A DNA stretch of 64,000 nt from Mesorhizobium onobrychidis (GTDB lineage: Bacteria > Pseudomonadota > Alphaproteobacteria > Rhizobiales > Rhizobiaceae): NCBI RefSeq assembly GCF_024707545.1, contig NZ_CP062229.1, positions 6,491,501 to 6,555,500 of the forward strand, in the 5' to 3' direction. Positions within the stretch are counted from its first letter, which is position 1, and every line of letters starts with the position of its first letter. The notes under the pieces were generated by a model, which worked only from the letters and a program-made list of their open reading frames with translations, was not told where the DNA came from and did not search any database. Shown here one piece after another: positions 36,380 through 44,628 of the stretch. The translations under genes and the position numbers were made by a program.

Positions 36380-38350
36380 TCATGAAACGCTGGGCCCACT
36401 CCTTTGCCGACCGATGTTCCAGGAGATACCCTCGCGCTGCACCATGCCAGAAACCTCTTTGCCGATATGCCGCTCGAGCACCGGCCGCCACGGGACCAGC
36501 ACGAACTCGCGCGATTTCTCGATAATGGCGTATTTGCCGCTGGCGAGCTCAACTGAGCGGCGGAGCGTGCCCTCTACCCGGTCTCCGGCTCGCGCTTCAG
36601 CATAGGACAGACCGAGCTCTTCCGAAAGCTGACCGGCAACCCGGTTCAGCTCACGCTGGCGGAGGATCGAAATCATGTTGGCGCGATAGACGGTCCGGTC
36701 CTGCTCTTCAAACGCGAGTCCTTGAGCAATCAGCCACTGCCGCCTGCGGGCTTGCGCCTCCCGCACCTCACGGCCAAAGCCGGAGTTGCGCAGGGCCTCC
36801 GGTGTATCAGAAGCCATCTCCCGGTCGATCCATGTGGCACCGTCGAAACCGACCTGCTGCTCCAGCGGCATTGATGAGAGCTCGTCGACGACAACAGGCG
36901 CAGCCGCGGCTCGCTTGCGCTCGTAGTCGGCGACGTGGTCGAGATGGTTGGGCGCGATGGTCCATGTGCCGTCGGCTTCGCGCCTGACCGTGCCGGTCTC
37001 GCGGCGAATGGCTTCCAACCGTCGCACGTGGGTTTCGGCGAACGGTTCGCGGGCAGATGGATCATGCTTCAGGTGGATATCAACATTGTAGCGCCCGCCA
37101 TGGACGGCGGCGATCTCGACGACGGTGCGGTCAACCTGCCTCGGCTCGGTGCTTCTCGGGGTGACACGGACGATGCAGCCCTCGGGCGTCGGTCCGGTGG
37201 CCTCCCCTTTGCCGACATCGATGTAGTGGCTTTTTCCGTCCACCCCATCCACGATGAGGTAGTGGCGGTCGTTGATCTCGTCGGCAAGGCCGCGCGCGAC
37301 AACGCGGCCAACGACAGGTTGCGCGAACTGCCTGGATCGTTCGTGGATCACACAGTCGGCGGCACTTCGGAATAGTCCTTTGCCGGCAATTTCGCGGTGC
37401 ATCGTCTTGATGATGTCACCGTGCTGGCCGATGCGCCGCAGTGTTGCTTCGAGTTCATCGTCGAGGCGCCAGCGGCCAGAGCTGATCTCCTCGGCCAGAC
37501 CCATCCGCTCGAGTTTGCGCAGGCGACCCTGGTGCAGCGTCTGTCGAAAGGCGTCGCGACCGACCGGCGCAACCAGTCCGTCGTCGCCGCGCATGCTGAT
37601 CAGCTGCCGGTCGATGCTGGTGAAGCGCTCCTGCTCCATTTCCTGGCGCAGGCGCTGCTCGATCTCGCGATCGGTTCGCGGACCGAGATCGAGGCTGACC
37701 AGCTCGGCCGCCCGTTCGCGCATTCCGCTCGAGATATATTCCCGCGCTATGACGAGGTTCTCGCCGCGATCGTCCTTGCCACGGATGATGATGTGGATGT
37801 GCGGGTGGCCGGTGTTGAAATGATCGACGGCAACCCAGTCGAGCTTCGTGCCGAGATCCTCCTCCATCTGCGCCATGAGCCGGCGCGCGAGTGGCTTCAG
37901 GTCATCATACTCGGTGCTGTCTTCGGGTGCGACGATGAAGCGGAACTGATGTCGATCGCCCTCGGCACGATCGAGGAAGGCCGTGCCGTCGACGCTGTCA
38001 CTGTCAGCGCCGTATAGCTCGCCAGGCGCGCCCTCCCGGGTAACGCCGTCGCGCTGGATGTAGCGCAGATGCGCACGCGCCCCATCCTGGCCTTTGCCGG
38101 CCAGCTTGACGACGCGCGCCTTGACCACCACCCGCCGCTGCCGGAAGGCAGCATATCTGTCGCGTGATTTCAGCAGCGCGGCGGCCGCGCCGCCGCGCCC
38201 TGCCCGGCTGCCGTTAAAGCGGCCGCCGCGCGGGGGCCTGCCGCCGGCTCTGTTGATCGCCGCCCGGACCTGGCTGGCGAAGCGTTTGCCTGCCTTCGAG
38301 CCGCGCGAGCCTATTCTGCCTAGCTTCGGCCTGAATTCGTCATCCTGCAC
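36380..38350 (-). CDS. rlxS: Relaxase RlxS (VirD2-like, DUF3363)
   Basis: A 656-residue relaxase that nicks the transfer origin and leads the strand into the recipient. The N-terminal 90 residues are basic. The metal-binding histidine motif HFNTGHPHIHIIIRG lies near residue 180 (HUH-type). A DUF3363 region follows in the middle, and a long C-terminal part is probably for helicase or protein contacts. It corresponds to RlxS of ICEMlSym-type elements. It is the last gene of a rdfS-traF-transglycosylase-rlxS set on the minus strand, after a 197-base gap. Confidence 0.92.
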   Translation of the reverse strand: MQDDEFRPKLGRIGSRGSKAGKRFASQVRAAINRAGGRPPRGGRFNGSRAGRGGAAAALLKSRDRYAAFRQRRVVVKARVVKLAGKGQDGARAHLRYIQRDGVTREGAPGELYGADSDSVDGTAFLDRAEGDRHQFRFIVAPEDSTEYDDLKPLARRLMAQMEEDLGTKLDWVAVDHFNTGHPHIHIIIRGKDDRGENLVIAREYISSGMRERAAELVSLDLGPRTDREIEQRLRQEMEQERFTSIDRQLISMRGDDGLVAPVGRDAFRQTLHQGRLRKLERMGLAEEISSGRWRLDDELEATLRRIGQHGDIIKTMHREIAGKGLFRSAADCVIHERSRQFAQPVVGRVVARGLADEINDRHYLIVDGVDGKSHYIDVGKGEATGPTPEGCIVRVTPRSTEPRQVDRTVVEIAAVHGGRYNVDIHLKHDPSAREPFAETHVRRLEAIRRETGTVRREADGTWTIAPNHLDHVADYERKRAAAAPVVVDELSSMPLEQQVGFDGATWIDREMASDTPEALRNSGFGREVREAQARRRQWLIAQGLAFEEQDRTVYRANMISILRQRELNRVAGQLSEELGLSYAEARAGDRVEGTLRRSVELASGKYAIIEKSREFVLVPWRPVLERHIGKEVSGMVQREGISWNIGRQRSGPSVS

Positions 38351-38547
38351 CGTGGCCTCCCGACAATTTCAAGCAGAGTCAGAGACTTGCGCGTTCCACC
38401 CTCCCGGCTCGGCCGGCAGCCTCCGCGAAAAACGATGTGCAGACAAAGACTTCGCCGGCTCCTGGAGGCGATGCCTTTATCTTGCCTTACGCCGACCTTC
38501 CGCACCCGCCCTTTCCCGCGCCGCAAAACCCCGCCCCGCTCGCCGAG

Positions 38548-39225
38548 TCACCCGCCATTCGGCTCTTTCGTCCGAGCGCGATCAGCGCCGAGCGGCACGA
38601 AGAGATCGCCTTTCGCTTCGCCGGTGGGAACGCCATCACGGGGGAAGAAGAGCGAGCGTCCGGAGGGGGCGTTCTGGCTGTTTGGCGCCTTGGACTCCCC
38701 TTCGAGTTCATCCATGTCGGTGGCTAAAGCCCCCTTTTCCCTGAGCTGTTTAAGGTAGGCAACCGTCTCCTTCGGCAGCGGCTTCCCACGCTTCAAATGC
38801 TCTTCGTAACGCTCGGGTCCTGCGTTGTAGGCGGCAAACAGGCCGGGGAATCCGAAGCGGTCATACATGGCGCTGAGATAGGCGGTTCCGGCCAGGATAT
38901 TGTCACGCGGATCGTGCGGATCGGCTCCCAGACGGTATTCGGCACGCATGTCCTCATAAGTTTCGGGCATGACCTGCATCAGGCCCATTGCGCCCGCGCG
39001 TGATGTGATGGGGCGGCCGTCGAGCATGGTCCTGCCACCGCTTTCGGCATCCATGACGGCGTAAATCCAGGCTTCGGGAATACGGAAGCGTCTGCTTGCT
39101 TGCGCTGTGAACTCGTGCCACCTTTGAAGCTGCGGACTTTGGGAGATGGCGACCGGCTCAGCGCCGATCGAGGCGGAACAGACGCATGACGCAAAGGCGA
39201 TCGTGCCGAACATCAGGAGAGTCAT
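38548..39225 (-). CDS. Lytic transglycosylase of the conjugation module
   Basis: A 225-residue exported SLT-type enzyme that opens the peptidoglycan for the transfer apparatus (VirB1-like role). A signal peptide covers residues about 1-22. The catalytic Glu lies in AVMDAESGGRT, followed by SRAGAMGLMQVMP and FAAYNAGPERY, the full SLT signature. ATG 39225 overlaps the traF stop (ATGA); ATG 39234 is an alternative. Confidence 0.9.
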   Translation of the reverse strand: MTLLMFGTIAFASCVCSASIGAEPVAISQSPQLQRWHEFTAQASRRFRIPEAWIYAVMDAESGGRTMLDGRPITSRAGAMGLMQVMPETYEDMRAEYRLGADPHDPRDNILAGTAYLSAMYDRFGFPGLFAAYNAGPERYEEHLKRGKPLPKETVAYLKQLREKGALATDMDELEGESKAPNSQNAPSGRSLFFPRDGVPTGEAKGDLFVPLGADRARTKEPNGG

Positions 39226-39770
39226 TCGGTCCATATCGGCACGAGCCTCCCGATGACATTTGGAGCTGGGACAGGCCCGAAATAGCGGCTGTCGAATGAC
39301 CGGATATTGTCGTTCCCGAGCAGGAAGACTTCAGTGTCGGCGAGCGTGCGGCATCCGTTCCACCATGGCAGCGGGCGGCCTCTGGTGTCAGTTGGCAGCC
39401 GTCGCGCAACGATCTCGCCGGCGATGATGATGGCGTCATTGAAGGCGCAGACATGGTCGTCCGGCAGCGCGGCAAGACGTTTTACCAGCGGCACGTTGCG
39501 GGGCAGATAGCCGCGCTCGGCGGCGAGTTCGGCGACCGATTCTGGCGGACGGACGAGCACGAGATGACCCGTAGCCGGTGCTGCAAACCCGACGCGATAG
39601 AGGCCGACGGGCGCGCTAGCGGAGGCGTTCCAGACCAGCCAGGGCGTTGGTTTGACGAAGCCGGCGAAGCCGATCAGGGCCAGTCCAATCACGGCAGCGG
39701 CGATGGTTTTGCGTGCCCGGAAGCGCCGCAGACGGCTGCCGATCAGATGGATGGAAGGGTGCCGGCTCAT
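39222..39770 (-). CDS. traF: Conjugal transfer signal peptidase TraF (S26 family)
   Basis: A 182-residue membrane serine peptidase of the TraF type that matures the pilin in Trb-type systems. The N-terminal helix IAAAVIGLALIGFAGFV is followed by the catalytic Ser in SASAPVGLYRV (about residue 54). The Lys lies in PLVKRLAALPDD (about residue 97), and the GNDNIRSFDSRYFGPV box comes near the C-terminus. It is coupled to rdfS upstream (ATGA) and to the transglycosylase downstream. Confidence 0.92.
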   Translation of the reverse strand: MSRHPSIHLIGSRLRRFRARKTIAAAVIGLALIGFAGFVKPTPWLVWNASASAPVGLYRVGFAAPATGHLVLVRPPESVAELAAERGYLPRNVPLVKRLAALPDDHVCAFNDAIIIAGEIVARRLPTDTRGRPLPWWNGCRTLADTEVFLLGNDNIRSFDSRYFGPVPAPNVIGRLVPIWTE

Positions 39771-40036
39771 GAGCGGCCTCCCTGACCGGTTTGGCCGGAA
39801 CCGGCCTCACCACCCTCGGCAGTGGAGTGCTGCGGGTGTCCTTTCGACCAGCCGTCGAGTTCGTCGATGTGGTAGCGGACGTAGCGGCCGTGCTTGCGGA
39901 ATTTCGGGCCGCCGCCCGTGAGCCGCATCTTTTCCAGCGTGCGCTGGGAGAGCCCGATATAGAAGGCGGCTTGGGCTGTGCTGAGAAAGGGACTGCCCTT
40001 TTTGGCGCGGGCCGCGCGTTCGTTTTCGTCGTCCAT
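39767..40036 (-). CDS. rdfS: Excisionase-like helix-turn-helix protein, RdfS homologue
   Basis: An 89-residue MerR/AlpA-type winged helix protein: FLSTAQAAFYIGLSQRTLEKMRLTGGGPKFRKHGRYVRY holds the helix-turn-helix and wing (shown in the sequence at residues about 17-56). In ICEMlSymR7A a gene of this size and class, rdfS, lies directly before traF, a transglycosylase gene and rlxS, and controls the direction of integrase action. The same order here supports the name. The tail is Gly/Gln/Ser rich. Confidence 0.75.
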   Translation of the reverse strand: MDDENERAARAKKGSPFLSTAQAAFYIGLSQRTLEKMRLTGGGPKFRKHGRYVRYHIDELDGWSKGHPQHSTAEGGEAGSGQTGQGGRS

Positions 40037-40172
40037 GATGGTCCTCGTTTCGCTTCGGACAAGTGAGGACGAGGATGGGCGAGCGAGATCGTCTCAGGGA
40101 CGGGCGAACACTCGGGGGAGAGTTTTCGCCGCCCTTTCGGGCGGACGGGGTTTGAGTGGAGCTCTTGGGAAT

Positions 40173-40224
40173 GAGCCCCGCGCCGGCTCGGCGCGAGGCT
40201 CAAGGTCGGCCGATCAGTCGGCCG
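40173..40224. terminator. Tandem stem-loops at the DUF736 3' end
   Basis: CGGCCGA-TCAG-TCGGCCG (40207-40224) includes the DUF736 stop codon. Next on the minus strand is a 12-pair stem, GAGCC-C-CGCGCCG / CGGCGCG-A-GGCTC (40173-40201, loop GCT, one mismatch). A smaller hairpin, CCGCCC-TTTC-GGGCGG, lies at 40129-40144. Together they should end transcription before rdfS. Confidence 0.6.
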
Positions 40225-40537
40225 GGTTCCAGATGATGGCGTAGGTGTCGTCATCGTCCTGGCCGGCGGCGCGGCCGAGATTGGCGTAGAGCTTGCGCGG
40301 TCCGAACTCCGGCGCTGCAATCGACAGGCTCACATAGTCCTTGCCGGAAGTTTCGCCGGTGCGGATCCAGCCGGCGCCAACTTCGACCCCTTGCGTCAGC
40401 ACCCGGAAGTCGGGATGGTTGTCGGCGCACTTGGCCTGATTGGGGACGATGTCGATGTCGGCGCGGACGCTGAGCGTCTTGAGCTGGCCCTTGTAGCCGC
40501 CGTTTTCCTGCTTGTTGACGTAACCGATCGCGGTCAT
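40214..40537 (-). CDS. DUF736 family protein
   Basis: A 107-residue protein (MTAIGYVNKQENGGYKGQ at the N-terminus) of the DUF736 family, common on rhizobial plasmids and ICEs beside ardC and relaxase genes. Conserved features are YKGQLKTLSVRADI, DFRVL and DYVSLSIAAPEFGPRKLYANLG. The function is not established; the family is often found among genes expressed early after transfer. ATG 40537 follows AAAAGGAGACTT. The frame extends 71 codons upstream through the leader, but that part is not protein-like. Confidence 0.88.
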   Translation of the reverse strand: MTAIGYVNKQENGGYKGQLKTLSVRADIDIVPNQAKCADNHPDFRVLTQGVEVGAGWIRTGETSGKDYVSLSIAAPEFGPRKLYANLGRAAGQDDDDTYAIIWNPAD

Positions 40538-40604
40538 TTCGAAGTCTCCTTTTGCTGTCGCCGGGGACCATCCCCTGCGATGGCGGACCGTGATGGGCGC
40601 GTCC

Positions 40605-40715
40605 GGACCGCCTGAACCCGACAGGGCCGAAGCGCTAGCGGAGGACCCGAGCGGGCAGCTTTTTTGAAGCGAAGCGGCGCGAGGAAGCCGCCGCAGGCGG
40701 CGGGGAAAAAAGCTG
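40605..40715 (-). promoter_or_regulatory. Structured leader upstream of DUF736
   Basis: Bases 40605-40658 share an ordered set of short blocks with the leader of ardC (43275-43322): GGACCGC, a CCGAA/CGGAA block, and GGAGGACCCG. Overlapping it, 40656-40715 forms a large hairpin with 10-base arms CAGCTTTTTT and AAAAAAGCTG and an inner GCCGCC-GCA-GGCGGC stem. No gene is called between 40538 and 41040. A control role shared by the two genes is inferred. Confidence 0.5.
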
Positions 40716-41040
40716 ATTGGCGAGGGTTTCGGGCGGCCGGATCCGCCCATAGGTCACAAGCCAGCCGCAGGGGATGGTCCTTTAAGAGAGCATGGAGATC
40801 GATCGTGGGAAGCGCGGTCGCTGCAGCCAGGCAGGAGGGCCGGAATAAGGCCTGCGGGCTGATGCGGTGCCCATGCCGATCGAGATCGTACCCACAGGTC
40901 GGGCGCCCGAGCGGGCATCCAGCGGGCTGATGGATCCACCGAACCAAGGAGTTTGCCGGCCGGATTTTGCTGCACAATGCAGGGCAAAGGATGCTCGAAC
41001 ATGCAGCTAGTGCGACCGTGGTACGGTGCCAGCGCGGCGG

Positions 41041-41589
41041 CTACCGCGAAGCCGCTATACGCAGACGAACGGCGCCGGACCCGTGTCCATTGATCGGCCG
41101 TGGGAAGCCGGCTCGATCAGTGCAGCTTTCGACCGGGAATTTCATCCAGCGCTGCAGCCAGGCCTCGACCTTCTGCCTGCCGTTTTTCGCCCGAAAGAAA
41201 GTCGCGGATGATCTTATTTTGCGTCTTCACCTTCTCGGCGACTTTGCCGTCCGCGACTTGCTTGCCGCCGACTTCGGCAAACAAGGTGGAGGCGGGCGAT
41301 GACCTCGATCAACGAGGTTTCGAGGGCGGCGGCGTCGCCAGTCCATGATGGCGCAGGGCAAAGGATCGGGCCTCGCCGCGCTTGTCGGGGAGCGATTTCG
41401 CGGCGAAATAGCGTCGCCGTCCTGCACGATCTCTAAACTTCCGGCGAGCCGTTGGGCAGCACCAGAAGCGGCACGAGGACGCCGCGCGCGAACGGACGGG
41501 AGGATGTCGGCAATCGGCGGCGCGTTTTGCGTTGCGCATGTTGAGGGCGGACATGTTCAGTCGGTCAAGTGGAATATCGGCAGCTGCAT
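41041..41589 (-). pseudogene. ParB-family protein remnant with frameshifts and a large deletion
   Basis: Read on the minus strand from ATG 41589, fragments in different frames follow the ParB-like proteins of these elements. LTELNMSALNMRNAKRA is followed, after a shift, by VPLLVLPNGSPGSLEIVQ. Next come RRRYFAAKSLPDKRGE, LETSLIEVIARL, then abruptly the C-terminal block TLFAEVGGKQVADGKVAEKV and KTQNKIIRDFLSGE. A final one-base shift in an A-run (near 41180) leads into GRQKVEAWLQRWMKFP. Several hundred central residues are missing. The gene is clearly dead. Confidence 0.75.
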
Positions 41590-41664
41590 GGTCTTTCTCC
41601 CTCGTTTGGGGTGCGGGTGTCCCGCCGGGAAGGCCGAAGGTCGATGCGGCGGGACGATTTTGCT

Positions 41665-42081
41665 CTAGCGGCGCTGTTCCGCAGCGTCGGGCGGAAGCTC
41701 GGAATGGGATTTGGCAAGTGCTTCCGCTGCCTGCCGCAGAAGCCGCTCGGCTTCGGTGATCTGGCCGGCGCTGCGCGCGGCCCTCGCATAGACGGACAGC
41801 GGAAAACGCGCTTTGAAATGAAGGTCGCGCTCGATGCCCAGTCCGAGCGGCCCCTTTACGGTTTCGAGTTCGGCAAGGCTGACGCTGCCGAGTTCAGGGA
41901 AGCCGAAGCCGAGGTCGCAAAGGCCGAACAGCGTGTCGCCGTCGGCATCGAGTTCGGTTAGAAGCCAGGTCGCAGGCCCAGTCGAATCGAACAATTTCAC
42001 GACAGGTGCGTGGTCGGTTTCTGTGTCGGCAGCGCCATTGGCGAGAAGACGGGCGCGCAGTTCATCGGTGATCAGGATCAT
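41665..42081 (-). CDS. DUF2958 family protein
   Basis: A 138-residue protein beginning MILITDELRARLLANG, the standard start of DUF2958 proteins. Its PVVKLFDSTGPATWLLTELD and DLGFGFPELGSVSLAELE segments are conserved. The family is found on plasmids and ICEs beside ardC, parB-like and DUF736 genes; its function is unknown. The ATG follows AAGGAATTCCGCA. It lies between ardC and the dead parB. Confidence 0.88.
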   Translation of the reverse strand: MILITDELRARLLANGAADTETDHAPVVKLFDSTGPATWLLTELDADGDTLFGLCDLGFGFPELGSVSLAELETVKGPLGLGIERDLHFKARFPLSVYARAARSAGQITEAERLLRQAAEALAKSHSELPPDAAEQRR

Positions 42082-42163
42082 TGCGGAATTCCTTCAAAAC
42101 GGTTCGGGCTGATTGAGGGCGGCTTTTTGAAACAGGCGGATACGAGCGGCTTCTGCGCCGCGC

Positions 42164-42182
42164 GGGGGCTATCGGCGCCCCC
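42164..42182. terminator. Stem-loop between ardC and DUF2958
   Basis: GGGGGC (42164-42169) and GCCCCC (42177-42182) with a 7-base loop, about 45-60 bases after the ardC stop. No T-run follows, so it may be only a pause or stability element. Confidence 0.4.
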
Positions 42183-42225
42183 GTTAGAAGCGCGCAAGGC
42201 GGTCGCGCATGGCGATTGAGCGCGC

Positions 42226-43188
42226 TCATGCGGCGATATCGGCATGCGCCTCACCTTCGACGTCGGCATTGAGACCAAGCAGGAAATCGGCGGCTTTCGA
42301 GGCATGGCTGGCGGCGCGGAAAATGGCGCGATTGTCCTCGCGCAGAACCGTCAGCCATGAGCCGATGTAATCGGAATGGCGCACCGTCGGCTCAATGCCG
42401 AGACTGGAGCAGACGAAGGCGGCGGTGATTTCGGCGACCAGTTCCTCGCGCGCATAAGTCCTGGAGCCGAATGAGCCTGACAGGTCGCGCGCGAGTCGCG
42501 TCGGGTGGCCGGTCCAGTGGCCAAGCTCGTGAAAGCAGGTCCGGTAATAGTCGATCTGGTGGAAGAACGCCGGCTGGGGCGGCACGTGGATGGTGTCGCT
42601 GCCGGGCATGTAGAAAGCGCGATCGCCACCGATACGGAAATCCGCACCGCTTCTGAGAATAAGTTGCTCGGCCTGCGGAACGATTTCGCGCGCCGGCAGC
42701 GGCTCGGCGGCGGCGTGGAGATGGTCGGGCAGATTATCGCACTGCGCGACATTGAAGACGGTAAAGCGCTTCAAAAAAGGCACGGCCTGCGGTTCGTCGC
42801 CATCGGCCTTGGCGCGTTCCTTTTCGTCCTTGGGAACGAAGCGGTCAGCATGAACGATGGTCGTGCCGCGCTCGCCCTTCCTGACATTGCCGCCAAGGGC
42901 AAGCGCCTGCCGGAAGGTGAGCCAGTTCTGGCTGGGGTATGAGCGCTCGATGACGGCGCCCCACAGGATCAGGATATTGATGCCGGAATAGCGGCGCTGG
43001 GTGGCTGCATTCCTGGGCAGGCCAAGGTCTGCCTTTGCTGTGCCCCAGGGCTTGACCCACGGCACGGTGCCGCGCTCCAGTTCGGCAACGATGCGGTCTG
43101 TGATCTCCTGATAGAGGCTGGCGCCTGAGCACCCGCCCTTGCGTGCGCCAGCCGCTCGGCTGCCGGAACGCTTGTTGTTTGCACGCAT
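42226..43188 (-). CDS. ardC: ArdC-type antirestriction protein (ssDNA-binding, zincin-like)
   Basis: A 320-residue protein. The N-terminal ssDNA-binding domain starts LYQEITDRIVAELERGTVPWVKPW, then LPRNAATQRRYSGINILILW. The C-terminal metallopeptidase-like domain has FHELGHWTGHPTRL with the HExxH core near residue 220. ArdC proteins protect incoming transfer DNA in the recipient. ATG 43188 gives the basic start (MRANNKRSGSRAAG); the 70 codons upstream in frame are leader sequence. The leader shares a motif set with that of DUF736. Confidence 0.92.
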   Translation of the reverse strand: MRANNKRSGSRAAGARKGGCSGASLYQEITDRIVAELERGTVPWVKPWGTAKADLGLPRNAATQRRYSGINILILWGAVIERSYPSQNWLTFRQALALGGNVRKGERGTTIVHADRFVPKDEKERAKADGDEPQAVPFLKRFTVFNVAQCDNLPDHLHAAAEPLPAREIVPQAEQLILRSGADFRIGGDRAFYMPGSDTIHVPPQPAFFHQIDYYRTCFHELGHWTGHPTRLARDLSGSFGSRTYAREELVAEITAAFVCSSLGIEPTVRHSDYIGSWLTVLREDNRAIFRAASHASKAADFLLGLNADVEGEAHADIAA

Positions 43189-43274
43189 TGTCTGGTCCTC
43201 CGTTCGCCAATCGCGCCCTCCCCCGGAAGCGGGGTGGGCGGCGAAAGCGACCGGAAAGGCCCGCCGTAGAAGGC

Positions 43275-43322
43275 GGACCGCATCCGTAGGACCGGAACGA
43301 AGAGGAGGACCCGGAGCCGCAG
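43275..43322 (-). promoter_or_regulatory. Leader element of ardC, matching the DUF736 leader
   Basis: The plus strand reads GGACCGC (43275-43281), CCGGAACGA (about 43292-43300), GGAGGACCCG (43304-43313) and GCAG (43319-43322). This is the same order and orientation as at 40605-40658 before DUF736. It ends 87 bases before the ardC ATG. Bases 43323-43589 contain no gene. Confidence 0.5.
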
Positions 43323-43530
43323 GCGGAGGGTTGCGGGATGCCGCGGCGGGCCTAGAAGGGAGTGCCGCCCACCCTGCGCCACCGGGGAAGGCCACCACAA
43401 AAATCGACGCCGGCCGACTGGCCGGCGACCGTCAGCAGCCGACAGGCTGCCCGCGTCAGGGGGCGAAGCCGGATGGCCGAGACCGCCTGAGCCTGTCGAA
43501 GAAAAGCGGGCTCGGTGCACGAGCACCCGG

Positions 43531-43550
43531 CGCGCGCCTTCAGGCGCGCG
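43531..43550. repeat. Perfect 8-base hairpin upstream of ardC
   Basis: CGCGCGCC (43531-43538), loop TTCA, GGCGCGCG (43543-43550). It sits in the otherwise gene-free stretch 43189-43589, between the dead dsbA and ardC. It could terminate the upstream message or belong to the ardC leader. Confidence 0.5.
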
Positions 43551-43589
43551 GGCGCTCAGGATTCTGGTCCTCGAGAGCAGTTGATGCGG

Positions 43590-44296
43590 TCAAAATACCG
43601 ATTTTGCAGCTGTGGAAGACTGAATCTTAGCCTTTGCGCGCACATCAGCGATGCAGCGTTGCAGCCCGGCCATCTCGACCACCCCGGCTAGCACTTGGTC
43701 GCCGACCACCAACGCTGGCGTGCCGGTGATGTACAGAGCGTTGGCGAGCGCGCGATCTCGTGCGATGGCGTCGGTGATGGCCGGGTCTTGCATGTCCCGC
43801 TTGAGGCGCTCAACATCGAGGCCCACACGTGCCGCAACGGCTAGAGTGGTCCTTTGGTTGACCGGGCCGGGGAAAGCAAAAAGGGCGCGATTGAACGTTT
43901 CATATTTTCCCTGTTTGCGAGAGCGAGCGCCGCGCGCGCGGCGAATTGGGAAGGCGGTCCCAGGACCGGGAACTGTTTACGCACAATCCTCAGATTGGGA
44001 TCATGCTCGACGGCTTGCTGGAGAATGAGGTCCATTCGCTCGCAGTGCGGACAGTTGTAGTCGAGGAATGAGACGATGGTAACGTCGCCTTGCGGATTGC
44101 CGGCGATCGGCGAGGCGGGGTCGTTGAGGAGGGCGTCGCGATGCTGCGGAATGAGTATCCGCCAGTCCGCCGCGAGCAGGCGACGGCCTTCCGGCAGTTG
44201 CAGGTTCCCGAGGGTATGTCGATTTTGCATTAGCGCCCCCAGCACGGACACGGCGAGGGCTAAGAGAGCGATCACGGCGGCATTTGGCTTCGGCAT
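43590..44296 (-). pseudogene. DsbA-family thiol-disulfide oxidoreductase, frameshifted
   Basis: The N-terminal part (ATG 44296, MPKPNAAVIALLALAVSVLG) has a membrane/signal segment and a thioredoxin-fold active site CPHC in YNCPHCERMD. After ALALA (near 43921) the frame shifts. The other frame continues KQGKYETFNRALFAFPGPV and then GLDVERLKRDMQDP, ending with the cis-Pro loop ITGTPALVVGDQVLAG. Together the pieces make one normal-length DsbA-like protein broken by a single shift. It may be a recent mutation or a sequencing error. It follows the decayed dctA. Confidence 0.8.
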
Positions 44297-44628
44297 GGGT
44301 AGGGCTCCAATCAGCAGTGAACGGCAGGGCAGCAATGGCTGGCCCGTCGGCGAAAAAGTTGGTCGTTGCTTTGGACCGCTTGACCCGCAGTTCCGCCAGT
44401 ATCGGCAGTCGCGGGGAGCAAATAAGTGTCGGTGCCGGCGCCATCTGGCGGTTCCTCCATGTCGCCTTCGCTCCGACGAGCCGACCCCAATCGCCGAGCG
44501 GCGTTCGCGTGAGTTGACCAGCAGCGGCCGCCGTTCGTCACGCCGGGCGACCTGAGCTTCCAACGCCAGAGCGCCGAAGGACTCGCTCGTGAGAGCCTCT
44601 GACAAACCTCCTTTATCCGGCTCGCTCT

